64,000 bases of DNA from Winogradskyella jejuensis (GTDB lineage Bacteria; Bacteroidota; Bacteroidia; Flavobacteriales; Flavobacteriaceae). The stretch is from NCBI RefSeq assembly GCF_900129745.1, contig NZ_FQWS01000001.1, positions 620,001-684,000 on the forward strand, given 5' to 3'. Shown here in pieces: positions 34,339 through 43,130 of this stretch. Each line of letters begins with the position of its first letter. Position 1 is the first letter of the stretch. The position numbers and the translations under genes are program-made. Below the pieces are notes generated by a model. The model saw nothing but the letters and a program-made list of their open reading frames with translations, did no database searches and had not been told where the DNA came from.

Positions 34339-34764
34339 ATGAAAAAAATCTTAATGAGCTTAACGCTTTGTGGCGTATTAGCTTTATCATTTACATCATG
34401 TAAAGAAACAAAAGCTGAAGCTGAAAAAGCAGCAGACCAAATGGAAGAAACTGCAAATAAGGCAAGTGATGCTATTGACGAAGCTACAAAAGACATGAAA
34501 GATGCTGCTGATGAAACAGTTAGTGATGTAAAGGAAGCTGCTAATAACATGGTAGCTGAAGCTGAAAAAGAATTAGCTAAAGCTCAAGAAGCTGTAAATA
34601 ATGCCACTGGTGAAGCTAAAGCTGAAGCTGAAAAAGCTTTAGAAGCTGCTAAGGCTAAATTGGAAGCTGCAAAGAAGAAAGCTGCTGAGTCTATTTCTGA
34701 TATGGCTGAAAACACTGAAGATGCAGTAAATGATACTATGGATAAGCTTAAAACTGGAAACTAA
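34339..34764 (+). CDS. Ala/Glu/Lys-rich helical lipoprotein
   Basis: The 141-residue protein has a lipobox (MKKILMSLTLCGVLALSFTSCKE, Cys21) and then an almost uninterrupted run of Ala, Glu, Lys and Asp in repeats such as AEAEKAADQMEETANKASDAIDEATKDMKDAADET and AKAEAEKALEAAKAKLEAAKKKAAES. It should form long amphipathic helices or coiled coils, like LEA-type or YtxH-type proteins. Similar small lipoproteins are common in flavobacteria; the function is unknown, and a stress or membrane-spacing role would be guesswork. A bidirectional terminator follows. Confidence 0.75.
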   Translation: MKKILMSLTLCGVLALSFTSCKETKAEAEKAADQMEETANKASDAIDEATKDMKDAADETVSDVKEAANNMVAEAEKELAKAQEAVNNATGEAKAEAEKALEAAKAKLEAAKKKAAESISDMAENTEDAVNDTMDKLKTGN

Positions 34765-34785
34765 GCTTTTCTGAAATCTTATAAT

Positions 34786-34816
34786 AAAGGCTTGGAGAAT
34801 TCTCTAAGCCTTTTTT
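34786..34816. terminator. bidirectional terminator between the helical lipoprotein and the LacI gene
   Basis: The arms AAAGGCTTGGAGA and TCTCTAAGCCTTT pair around the centre GAGAATTCTC, with one G-T wobble, and are followed by six T on the plus strand and A-rich sequence on the other side. The LacI stop codon lies inside the right arm. Confidence 0.85.
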
Positions 34817-35808
34817 GTTGTTTCATTAAGTACGAGTTCACTTTTTACCATCTCTGTTTTGTAAGTTGTCTTTACTTTTTTGCTTAGAATTTCTAATAAG
34901 GTTAATGCAGAAGATTTCCCTATTTCATATCCTTTTTGATTGATTACAGAAATCTTTGGACTGGATACAAACTGAGAATCTGCATAACCAAAACCTATAA
35001 CTGAGATGTCATTAGGTACATGCTTGTTTAATTTTTTAACCATATTCAAAGCCATAATGCCTGTTATATGGTCTATTGAAATAATGGCATCAACATCTTT
35101 GTGTTCTTTAAGATAATGTAATATAAGTTCATCTGGGTTTTTCTCTCCATCTAGTTTTAGAATACTTTCAGATAGATTAGATTCTTGAATAGCTTTTTTG
35201 TATCCATTAATACGGTGTTGACCTACACTTAACTCTTGAATATTACTAATGAGTAGAATATGCTTTCTGTCTTCTTTTTCTATTAAATAACTAGCAGCTT
35301 CATAGACCGATTGAAAATCATCTACAACAACCTTACTACAATTAACATCATTCAACACTCTATCAAACATCACTATAGGCGTGCTTTTACTTACCGATTC
35401 AAAATGCTTGATATTGTATTCTTTTTGCGTCTCCCTTGCTACAGCAACAATAAAACCATCAACACTACCGGTTGATAACAAATCGAAACTCCGTTGCTCT
35501 TTCTCTAAACTCTCATTAGAAATACAAATGGTCATATCGTAATTATGATTCCCCAAAGTGGTCTCTATTCCATGTACGACCTCAGCAAAAAAAGGATTCA
35601 TTAAACTTGGTACAACAACACCCACAACTTTAGTTTCACTAGATTTTAGTTGCTGCGCAATTCTGTTAGGCTTATAATTAAGCTCATTTGCAAGTTCTGT
35701 GACTCTTTTTTTTGTAGCCTCACCAATTTCACTGCTATCGCTAAGCGCTTTAGAAACGGTAGAGACAGATACATTTAATAATTTTGCAAGTTCTTTTAAA
35801 GTCACCAT
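34804..35808 (-). CDS. LacI family transcriptional regulator
   Basis: The 334-residue protein has the N-terminal LacI helix-turn-helix (VTLKELAKLLNVSVSTVSKALSDSSEIGEATKKRV, residues 2-36) with the hinge helix NRIAQQLKSS. A periplasmic-binding-protein-like effector domain follows (VVGVVVPSLMNPFFAEVVHGIE, PIVMFDRV, DAIISIDHITGIMAL). It should bind operators as a dimer and respond to a sugar or sugar phosphate. It is the last gene on the minus strand after the glucan locus, separated from it by a terminator, so it has its own promoter. Control of the locus is inferred from position. Confidence 0.9.
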   Translation of the reverse strand: MVTLKELAKLLNVSVSTVSKALSDSSEIGEATKKRVTELANELNYKPNRIAQQLKSSETKVVGVVVPSLMNPFFAEVVHGIETTLGNHNYDMTICISNESLEKEQRSFDLLSTGSVDGFIVAVARETQKEYNIKHFESVSKSTPIVMFDRVLNDVNCSKVVVDDFQSVYEAASYLIEKEDRKHILLISNIQELSVGQHRINGYKKAIQESNLSESILKLDGEKNPDELILHYLKEHKDVDAIISIDHITGIMALNMVKKLNKHVPNDISVIGFGYADSQFVSSPKISVINQKGYEIGKSSALTLLEILSKKVKTTYKTEMVKSELVLNETTKKA

Positions 35809-35820
35809 GATATTGAATTA

Positions 35821-35850
35821 AAAAGCCACACTAAGATAAGTGTGGCTTTT
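35821..35850 (-). terminator. terminator after the T9SS-sorted protein gene
   Basis: Perfect arms AAAAGCCACACT and AGTGTGGCTTTT with a 6-base loop. It ends the minus-strand transcript of the glucan locus between the T9SS protein gene and the LacI gene. Confidence 0.88.
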
Positions 35851-35873
35851 GAAATTACTATTATATTTCTTAA

Positions 35874-37679
35874 TTAATTTTTAACTAAGCGTATTGTCTT
35901 AGTAGTTCCATTTGCAGAAAACTTAGCTAAATACAATCCTGTTTTTAGTTGAGTTGCGTCAATTTCTACATTTTGACTTTCTGGTTGTAGTGATAATACA
36001 TTTTTACCTAAAAGGTCATATAACTCAACTTGCTCAATCACCGTATTAGGTGATTCTATATTCCAAATAGAGTTTGAAGGGTTTGGATATACTTTAAGAC
36101 TTCCAAGGTTACTAAAATCATTAGTAGATAATGCAGAACCAGATATTGAAAAGTTAAAGGTACCTGATGCTCTAGTAGATGGAGAGCCATCATCACCGAT
36201 TCTTAAATAGTATGTTGTTCCTGTAGTTGCAGTAGTTAAACTTGCATTACAAGACCCAACCAAAGTACCCGTACAATCACTGTAGAATGCATATTCAAAT
36301 CCAGCGTCTAAAGTCACATTGACTTCTCCATTTTGAGCAGCAGTGAAAGAATACCAAACATCATTACCTGTAACACATCCATCTGATAATCCAGAATCAG
36401 TGGCGCCTACATTAGTACCGCTTAAGGTTGCTCCAAAATCAATACTATCAATAACTTCTGCATTATCACAGTCATCATTAAGTTTGTAAAAATACAGGTT
36501 GTCAAAATATATTGGACCAAAAGCTGAAGGACCTGCAGCTACTACTTGTACTAGAGCGACTTGATTTCTTGCAGCTGCACTATTTGCAAAGTCATCTAAA
36601 GCAATATCTCCAGAAATCCATGCACCAGAGCCAGAAGCATTAACATCGAACGAAGTATTAATATTTTGAGCACCATCTCCAGCTGGATAGTTTGGAAAAT
36701 CTAAAAGAAAAACCTGAAATAGCTGACCCGGAGCAACATCTCCTTCAACATAAAAATCAACATGCATGTGCGTAAAATCTGTTAAATCTAATGCAGGTGA
36801 GGCTCCGAAAAATTCATACTGAGCACCTCCTCCAGGAGTAGGAGCTGTAAGACGTCTAGTATCGTCAGCCACATCAATAGTAAAGTTGTCTAGACTAGCT
36901 CCAGCAAAGACATTAATTCCTGAAACTGAAACATTAGAGTATTCTCCACTGAAAATGGAAATAACATCATTAGGGTCACGAGCTGGGGCATTAGGTGCTG
37001 CTGTTGATGGAGGTACTGGACAAGGTCCACAATCTGGACCACCACAATCTACACCTGTTTCCATGCCGTTTTGTACTCCATCTGTACAAGTTGGTAATAT
37101 GTCACCACCATCTAATCCACCTGCAATATTATCAACAAAATGTACTTGTGACAAACCTGCTACTCCAAAATCAACGAATAAAGAAATCGTTGCATATTTA
37201 TCTAATGTTACAGGTTGTGGTGATGGGCATCCTTGACAATTTGGAAATCCATTATCGGCTGTATCATAATCTAAAACTAAAGAATTTAAGCCAGCAACTA
37301 CTGGTGCGTTTATTTCTACAGGCAATCCATTTTCAGAGCCCTCTTGAGCTCCATTACTAAATTGTACTAACAAATTTCCTGATGAGGCTGCATAAAACTC
37401 TAATGTAATAGTATTATTTGCTGAGTCAGATAAATCAACATATCGAGTTAAGTCTAAAGATACTGGGTCACCAAACTGATCTCCAGCACCATTTATTTGA
37501 AGGACATCACCTGAACATCCATCCGTAGAACATCCCGCAGGATCTACAACAATCACCGAAGAAGAACCATTATTTCCAGAAAAAACATCAAGTGGATCTG
37601 AGAAATCTAGAGGAAAACTTTGTGAATAAGAAAACGCCGTAAACAAAAATACGCCGATAAAAAAAGTAATTTTTTTCAT
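35874..37679 (-). CDS. secreted multi-module protein with type IX sorting domain, glucan-locus component
   Basis: The 601-residue protein has a signal peptide (MKKITFFIGVFLFTAFSYSQ) and a beta-rich first module (about 22-190). A Cys-rich linker of the CTDGVQNGMETGVDCGG type (about 198-222) is followed by a second module (about 238-402) that begins NDVISIFSGEYSNVSV and ends IYFDNLYFYK. A further beta-sandwich contains DVWYSFTAAQNGEVNVTLD. The C-terminal 75-residue T9SS type A tail starts LKVYPNPSNSIW and ends in KTIRLVKN. The product should be exported and attached to the cell surface or released. The module with FDNLYFY resembles the C-terminus of the lipoprotein at 50337-51779. No catalytic motif is seen; carbohydrate binding is inferred. 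Confidence 0.75.
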   Translation of the reverse strand: MKKITFFIGVFLFTAFSYSQSFPLDFSDPLDVFSGNNGSSSVIVVDPAGCSTDGCSGDVLQINGAGDQFGDPVSLDLTRYVDLSDSANNTITLEFYAASSGNLLVQFSNGAQEGSENGLPVEINAPVVAGLNSLVLDYDTADNGFPNCQGCPSPQPVTLDKYATISLFVDFGVAGLSQVHFVDNIAGGLDGGDILPTCTDGVQNGMETGVDCGGPDCGPCPVPPSTAAPNAPARDPNDVISIFSGEYSNVSVSGINVFAGASLDNFTIDVADDTRRLTAPTPGGGAQYEFFGASPALDLTDFTHMHVDFYVEGDVAPGQLFQVFLLDFPNYPAGDGAQNINTSFDVNASGSGAWISGDIALDDFANSAAARNQVALVQVVAAGPSAFGPIYFDNLYFYKLNDDCDNAEVIDSIDFGATLSGTNVGATDSGLSDGCVTGNDVWYSFTAAQNGEVNVTLDAGFEYAFYSDCTGTLVGSCNASLTTATTGTTYYLRIGDDGSPSTRASGTFNFSISGSALSTNDFSNLGSLKVYPNPSNSIWNIESPNTVIEQVELYDLLGKNVLSLQPESQNVEIDATQLKTGLYLAKFSANGTTKTIRLVKN

Positions 37680-37817
37680 GTGTTATAGTTTTAAGTTAAT
37701 TATTAATTTATAAAAATATCAGTTATAATTTTGAATAAAGTATTTATTACCACTACAATAACCATACAATCATCATTATTGTGTTAATATTTTATGAATT
37801 TATCAAAATTACAATTT

Positions 37818-38729
37818 TTAAAATTTCAAATTCTCATGTTTATCCCAAAGTCCCCAATAGGCTCCAACATCGCCTTCGTCTCCAGTTTTCCAAGATTCGT
37901 CAAAGGAAGAGAAGTAAAAGATAGGGATGTCATTTTCTTTTGTCCAGCGCATAGCATCAATAAAATATTTCATCGCAGCTTCTGGTCCAGCTTGTGCACC
38001 CCTGAGACCACCACCTTCGCTTGGCCATCCAGTTTCTGTAATGATAATTGGTTTACCTTGTGCTGCATCTACCACTTGGCCATACATAGCTTGCATGTGT
38101 CCCAGCGCATACTCTATTGGACAACCTTCCCAATAAGGATAAAGATTAGCCAAAATTACGTCTGTATTCTCCACTAGCTCAGGATGTCTTGAAAATTCGT
38201 AATACGCATCAACGTAACCTACAGGAATATCTAATCCAGATAAGGCGTCTTTTACTCTTTTAATGTAACCAATAAGCTCTTCTAAGCTTAAATCATTTCT
38301 ATAAAGAACTTCATTTCCTACTGCTGCAACATCTACGTGTCCTGCTTTAGCTAATGCGATTAAACCCTCAATTTCTTTTTCGTTATCGTCTTTATCATCA
38401 GACAGCCAAGCACCTACAAGTGTTTTTAATCCGTGCTTTTTTGCTGCAACGGGGACATGCTCATTACCTTCTATACAAGAAAAAGAACGAATGGCTGAGG
38501 TGTATGGTTTTAATATTTTTACACGACGCTCTACCTGCTCAAAACTTATATCATCACCTGGTTCTTGACCATCTTCATACATGCTAAAGCATATACCGTG
38601 CATACCATCTTCGATAGTTTTTCGCCATAAAGACTTTAAGTCGGCTAAACTATATTGGGACATGTCAATTCCTATTGTTTGGATTTGACTGTAGTTGGAT
38701 TTGTAATATGATTCTTCTCTATAAGACAT
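37818..38729 (-). CDS. GH17-like beta-1,3-glucanase without signal peptide
   Basis: The 303-residue TIM-barrel enzyme has the GH17 catalytic pair: Glu140 in VAAVGNEVL (acid/base) and Glu232 in IITETGWPSEGG (nucleophile). Other GH17 marks are YTSAIRSFSCIEG and VILANLYPYWEG. It begins MSYREESYYKSNYSQI with no hydrophobic segment, so it probably stays in the cytosol and would act on imported laminari-oligosaccharides, possibly on beta-1,3 or mixed-linkage chains. It lies 30 bases after the GPH transporter gene. A second GH17, a lipoprotein, is four genes upstream in the same transcript, so the two are likely separated by compartment. Confidence 0.85.
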   Translation of the reverse strand: MSYREESYYKSNYSQIQTIGIDMSQYSLADLKSLWRKTIEDGMHGICFSMYEDGQEPGDDISFEQVERRVKILKPYTSAIRSFSCIEGNEHVPVAAKKHGLKTLVGAWLSDDKDDNEKEIEGLIALAKAGHVDVAAVGNEVLYRNDLSLEELIGYIKRVKDALSGLDIPVGYVDAYYEFSRHPELVENTDVILANLYPYWEGCPIEYALGHMQAMYGQVVDAAQGKPIIITETGWPSEGGGLRGAQAGPEAAMKYFIDAMRWTKENDIPIFYFSSFDESWKTGDEGDVGAYWGLWDKHENLKF

Positions 38730-38759
38730 TTTTATTTTTAATACTTTATTATGTTTATG

Positions 38760-40307
38760 TTATAATTCGCCTCTGCGTTTTACTAGTTCTGCTTTAATCT
38801 CTTTGGCCCTGTCTTCATTTAAGCTATATTTCCACATTACCCATACAGCTAATGCCGCTGTACCAGCTGGAACTACTATATCTGCAATCCTAAGATTATT
38901 CATAGTTTCTAGAGACTGCTCCGTTACATTTGGATCAAAACCAACAATACTTAAAATTACTCCTCCTAAAACAAGAGCCATAGATTGCCCTATTTTTACC
39001 ATTAGCCAATATATTGCTCCAAAGGTCCCTTCTTTTCGAGGCATACCGTTTTCTAACTCATCCAAATCACATACATCAGCCGTCATCGACATCATCAAAG
39101 TAAATAATCCTCCCATACCAAATGCAAACAAAGGGATAGGTAAAAATATAAGCCATGGGATTTCATTTCCAGGGTCAATACTAAACCATGACATCCCTAT
39201 ATCATCTAATATAGGATTTAAAGATTCAAAAAGTGAACCAACACCAGAAGTTAAACTCTGTCCAAGCTCTGTTTGATTAAATTCTGCATTCAATTCTTTA
39301 TCAAACCCCCACCATTTTAAAATATAACCTACTATAGATATTACTGTTGATATTATAAATGCCTTACGCTTACCCCATTTATTTGCCATCCTTGAGATAA
39401 TTGGAATTACAATAAATGCTGTGATTATTGCATTAATTGTATTAAACCATGCAGGCCAAGTTCCTGCTAATTCATAACTACCGCTATACATATAAAATAC
39501 AATGATAAAAACACCAAATGCTGCTACTAATTGAAATCCATTAAACACTAAGAATGTAGCGCCGCATAATTTCATGAATGGCTTATTTTTAGAAACTTGC
39601 TTAATTCCGTCCCATAATTCTACCATATTTGATGACAAAGTCTTCCAAGTAATCTCTTTACGATTTTCCATGTTAGCAGAATCAATTCCTTTACAAAATA
39701 AAGCTGGTAAAATCCCAAACACTACACATAATGCACCAACTATAAGTGCCATTGTACGAACACCTTCTGTCTGAGTATTAAACGTATTAGAGTCTGGTAT
39801 AATAACATATAGCCAAGGTACAATCATCCATGCTATTTGACCCATTGTATTTGAAAAAGCCATTAGTCGCGTTCTCTCATTGTAATCTGATGTCATTTCA
39901 TAGCCAAGTCCAACCAATGGAGTCGCAAACATAGTATTTCCAATAAGGAAAAGTAATTGTATAACCATAACATGCCATATGATATATGTCTGAGATGCAT
40001 TATCATCAATTTGCCACATTAAAAAGAATAAAATTCCACTTATAATAGCACCAACAAATATGTAAGGTCGGCGTCTTCCCCAACGAGACTTTGTATTGTC
40101 CGATATGAATCCCATTATAGGGTCAGTAATTGAATCGAATATTCTAGGTAAACCGCCGAGAAGACCTGCCCATAATGGATCTACGCCCCATGCTGTGAGT
40201 AAAAAAAACTGAATAAAGACACCTAATGTTCCAGGAAGAATATTCAATATAAAGTGACCTGCTCCAAAAGCAGATTTTTGACCAATAGGGACTTTAGTAG
40301 AACTCAT
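38760..40307 (-). CDS. GPH-type MFS sugar:cation symporter
   Basis: The 515-residue protein has about 12 membrane helices and the glycoside-pentoside-hexuronide family motif early on (DSITDPIMGFISDNTKSRWGRRRPYI, residues about 60-85), with GGLFTLMMSMTADVCDLDELENGMPRKEG in the C-terminal half, also typical of this MelB-like group. It should import glycosides across the inner membrane with H+ or Na+. Placed between GH30 and the signal-less GH17, and with a cytosolic phosphorylase in the same operon, it is the obvious importer for laminari- or gentio-oligosaccharides. Specificity is inferred from context. Confidence 0.9.
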   Translation of the reverse strand: MSSTKVPIGQKSAFGAGHFILNILPGTLGVFIQFFLLTAWGVDPLWAGLLGGLPRIFDSITDPIMGFISDNTKSRWGRRRPYIFVGAIISGILFFLMWQIDDNASQTYIIWHVMVIQLLFLIGNTMFATPLVGLGYEMTSDYNERTRLMAFSNTMGQIAWMIVPWLYVIIPDSNTFNTQTEGVRTMALIVGALCVVFGILPALFCKGIDSANMENRKEITWKTLSSNMVELWDGIKQVSKNKPFMKLCGATFLVFNGFQLVAAFGVFIIVFYMYSGSYELAGTWPAWFNTINAIITAFIVIPIISRMANKWGKRKAFIISTVISIVGYILKWWGFDKELNAEFNQTELGQSLTSGVGSLFESLNPILDDIGMSWFSIDPGNEIPWLIFLPIPLFAFGMGGLFTLMMSMTADVCDLDELENGMPRKEGTFGAIYWLMVKIGQSMALVLGGVILSIVGFDPNVTEQSLETMNNLRIADIVVPAGTAALAVWVMWKYSLNEDRAKEIKAELVKRRGEL

Positions 40308-40315
40308 AATTATAT

Positions 40316-41818
40316 TTAGTTAGTTGGAATTATTATTGTTTGTAGCGCCCTTGCACTTATATGAATCTGCTGAGATTTTTCTCCCAGAGCAAGATTAAAA
40401 TCTTGAGCTTTATCGCCTTCATTAAAAACGACAACAGCAATAGAACCATCTGGATTTTTTGCTGCAGTAATCTGAAGGTTTTTGCTGGTGCTTTCCACAT
40501 CTATGACCTCTGCGTTAGGGCGTATATATTTACTAAAATGCGTCATTACGTAGTATAATGGGGTGTAATACACTTCATCATTATCTGGGTCTACAATTAT
40601 TGGCGCAATACACCAATTTTTAAACCAATTTGGACCACCTTGCTTATCTAAAACCATGTTCCAATCGACCCATCCATCAACCCAATTATTTAGGCAACCA
40701 ATAATGTCTCTGGCATATCTATTAAAAGGTGAATATTTAGGATGTAAATATTTTTGGTCTTCTGGTGCCCAATCCCATCCCCAATCGGTTGCTTCTTTTT
40801 TATAATACCATGCATCGTCTTTCCAAACTGGCACCTCTGCGTCAATGCAACCTTCTGTTTCTATGAGATATTTGTTTGGTGCTTTATTATGTGCATATTG
40901 CAAATCTTCCGGGAACACTTCGTAAGTACTCTCGTACCAATGAATGGCCGTACCATCATAATACTTAGAAGACTCTTCAGTAGCATACATGACATCAACC
41001 CATTCTTTTATACCTGCCCGATTTTGGTCATAGCCGAGAATTACCTTGTCTCCGTAACCATCTGCCTCTAATTTTGGCCCTAAATGATGCTGAACGAATT
41101 CTGTCATTTCTTCTGGAGAGTAGTGCATACTTTCCCAATTATTACCATTACCGTGAGGCTCGTTTTCTACAGTAAATCCCCAAATAGGAATTCCTAAATC
41201 CTCATAAGCTTTAGTATATTTTGAAAAGAATAATGCCCATGTGTCGTAATACTTTGGAAGTAACTTTCCGCCAACCCAATCATTATTGTCTTTCATCCAC
41301 GGCGCTGCCGTCCAAGGTGAGGCAAAAATTTTAAAGCCGTCTTCTGAAGTTGAAATGGCGTCCTTTATCATCGGGATTAAGTCTAGCATATCTTCTTCAA
41401 TCGTAAAATGTTCTAGATTAACATCATCAGCTACTGGCGTGTACGAATAATTTGAAAGCGAGAAATCACAAGAATTCATATGAGTTCTTGTCAATGAATA
41501 ATTTGCACCTTCTCGGCTGAAATACGCCTTTATTATTTCATCTCTATTTTTTTTACTGAGTTTGTTTAGTAAGTAAGCCGAAGACTCTGTGAAAGCGCCA
41601 CCAAATCCAGTTATTTTTTGAAACTTTTCATTTGGATTAAGTATCACCTTTGAGATAGAATCATTTGAATTTTTGACAAAATCTTTTATCTCTGTTAATT
41701 TATTTCCGCTTTCGGAAGTCTCATAAACTGAAACTTGTAATTGATTTTTTTTACTGTTGCAACTCATGATTAACACAAAAAAATAAATGATGTAAAGCGC
41801 TTTAGATTTCATCTTCAA
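40316..41818 (-). CDS. GH30 family beta-glucanase lipoprotein
   Basis: The 500-residue protein has a lipobox (Cys20, VLIMSCNSKK) and a GH30 catalytic core beginning with FQKITGFGGAFTESSAYLL. The acid/base is Glu220 in GFTVENEPHG and the nucleophile Glu322 in LIETEGC; FGGAFTE, ASPWTAAPWMKDN and WVDWNMVLD are further family marks, and residues about 430-500 form the small beta-domain. GH30 members of this type cut beta-1,6-glucosidic bonds or glucosylceramide. In a laminarin locus, removal of beta-1,6 side branches is the likely job. It is anchored facing the periplasm or the outside, 9 bases upstream of the transporter gene. Confidence 0.9.
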   Translation of the reverse strand: MKMKSKALYIIYFFVLIMSCNSKKNQLQVSVYETSESGNKLTEIKDFVKNSNDSISKVILNPNEKFQKITGFGGAFTESSAYLLNKLSKKNRDEIIKAYFSREGANYSLTRTHMNSCDFSLSNYSYTPVADDVNLEHFTIEEDMLDLIPMIKDAISTSEDGFKIFASPWTAAPWMKDNNDWVGGKLLPKYYDTWALFFSKYTKAYEDLGIPIWGFTVENEPHGNGNNWESMHYSPEEMTEFVQHHLGPKLEADGYGDKVILGYDQNRAGIKEWVDVMYATEESSKYYDGTAIHWYESTYEVFPEDLQYAHNKAPNKYLIETEGCIDAEVPVWKDDAWYYKKEATDWGWDWAPEDQKYLHPKYSPFNRYARDIIGCLNNWVDGWVDWNMVLDKQGGPNWFKNWCIAPIIVDPDNDEVYYTPLYYVMTHFSKYIRPNAEVIDVESTSKNLQITAAKNPDGSIAVVVFNEGDKAQDFNLALGEKSQQIHISARALQTIIIPTN

Positions 41819-41833
41819 AGATTAATTATTTTA

Positions 41834-43126
41834 TTAATGCGAGACCATAACTTCCTCTTTTGTCGGAGGCACTAATACATCCTCCATTAAATCAGCTTTA
41901 TTGCCGTTGTAAGTTTTTGTTATAGGATTTCCGTCTCTGGTTAAGCCATCAAAAACACCTTTATCTACTAAATCCCAAATAGGATATTTTGCTTTACCAT
42001 CTATAGTAAATAATCCGAAATGATTTTCTGAGCCTTTTGGATTTTTAGCATCTTTCCACTGCTCATTAAAAGCTTCAAAATAAAAGCAAGATATTCCTGC
42101 TCTATTAGTCCATTCTCTCATTTGTTGGTGAAATAATCCTTGCTTGTATTCATCTGTGGCTCTCGACCCATTATCTCCATAATGTCCGCCTGATGTTGTG
42201 GCCCAACCTGTTTCTCCTATATGGATAGGTTTATCAACTCCTAAACTTTTCATATAATTAGTTACACTATCGTACTGTTTTTGAGAAAACTTGAGTGCAC
42301 GCTCCATAGCCATCTCTATTTTTGTACTATCGGGCATACCTTTATGTGCGCTAGGAACTCTCCAGAACTCTGGATTGTAATGTGTATTGTGATATGGATA
42401 AGTATGCATAGATATGAAGTCTACAGCTTTTATTAAATCTTCTAATTCTTTGACATGATATTTGTCTTCTCCACCACCCCAAGACGCAAAATCATCAGAG
42501 CTTGTTATCCACAAGTCCTTATTTAGTTTTCCTTCAATTTTTAAACTCTGCAGGTGATTCACCCATTTTAAAATAACATCTGGTTGAACATAGTAACTGG
42601 TGGCCCATTTTACCATAGCTTCATTACCAACTGCGATAATTTTTACAATATCTGGATATTGATTAGCTAAGGCAACTGCGCGCTCTATCTCTCCTGCATT
42701 GTTTGGACTCTCTACATCATGATTAGGTACTTTATCTGTCCAAGCGTTAAGGCAATCTATCCATGCGCCGAGCATCACATACATTTCAAAATTTTCGTCC
42801 TCTTGTTTAAGCTCGGTTATCGCTTTTAAAATATTTGAAGCATGAGGCAACTTAGGTTGTACGTTGTAGGTGCGAATAAGTTTTATACCCATAGCCGACA
42901 ACAGCTTCATATCTTCTTTTAATTGTAGAATTGTAGGCTGACTATCTCTGGATTTTTTTCTGTAGCCTCCATAAGAAATCGCTAAATAATCAGGGTTTCC
43001 TAATATATCTTTTGCTGTCACGTTAGATTGTGTCTGCATTTCCTTTTGTTTCGTTTTGTTTTCATTACATGCAAAGACTACGCCTAATAAGATTATACAA
43101 ATTACTATGTTCCGTGTCTGTCTCAT
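41834..43126 (-). CDS. GH17 family endo-beta-1,3-glucanase lipoprotein
   Basis: The 430-residue protein has a lipobox (Cys20, VVFACNENK) and a GH17 TIM barrel. Acid/base Glu169 is in IIAVGNEAMV and nucleophile Glu305 in IHIGETGWATTSGG; GIKLIRTYNVQPKLPHA and VDFISMHTYPYHNT are the other conserved barrel strands. It is longer than the cytosolic GH17 (37818-38729), with extra loops around residues 205-265. It should act on beta-1,3-glucan at the cell surface or in the periplasm. It is 4 bases after the phosphorylase gene and 15 bases before GH30, so it is part of the same operon. Confidence 0.9.
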   Translation of the reverse strand: MRQTRNIVICIILLGVVFACNENKTKQKEMQTQSNVTAKDILGNPDYLAISYGGYRKKSRDSQPTILQLKEDMKLLSAMGIKLIRTYNVQPKLPHASNILKAITELKQEDENFEMYVMLGAWIDCLNAWTDKVPNHDVESPNNAGEIERAVALANQYPDIVKIIAVGNEAMVKWATSYYVQPDVILKWVNHLQSLKIEGKLNKDLWITSSDDFASWGGGEDKYHVKELEDLIKAVDFISMHTYPYHNTHYNPEFWRVPSAHKGMPDSTKIEMAMERALKFSQKQYDSVTNYMKSLGVDKPIHIGETGWATTSGGHYGDNGSRATDEYKQGLFHQQMREWTNRAGISCFYFEAFNEQWKDAKNPKGSENHFGLFTIDGKAKYPIWDLVDKGVFDGLTRDGNPITKTYNGNKADLMEDVLVPPTKEEVMVSH

Positions 43127-43130
43127 GCTA

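Noticed and set aside
36995-37360. Plus-strand reading frame of 121 codons inside the T9SS protein gene
   Set aside because: It is antisense to a gene with a clear signal peptide and sorting tail, and its composition (runs of Leu, His, Gln) is what a complementary frame gives.
38803-39276. Plus-strand reading frame of 157 codons inside the GPH transporter gene
   Set aside because: Antisense shadow of a recognised membrane protein; no motifs.
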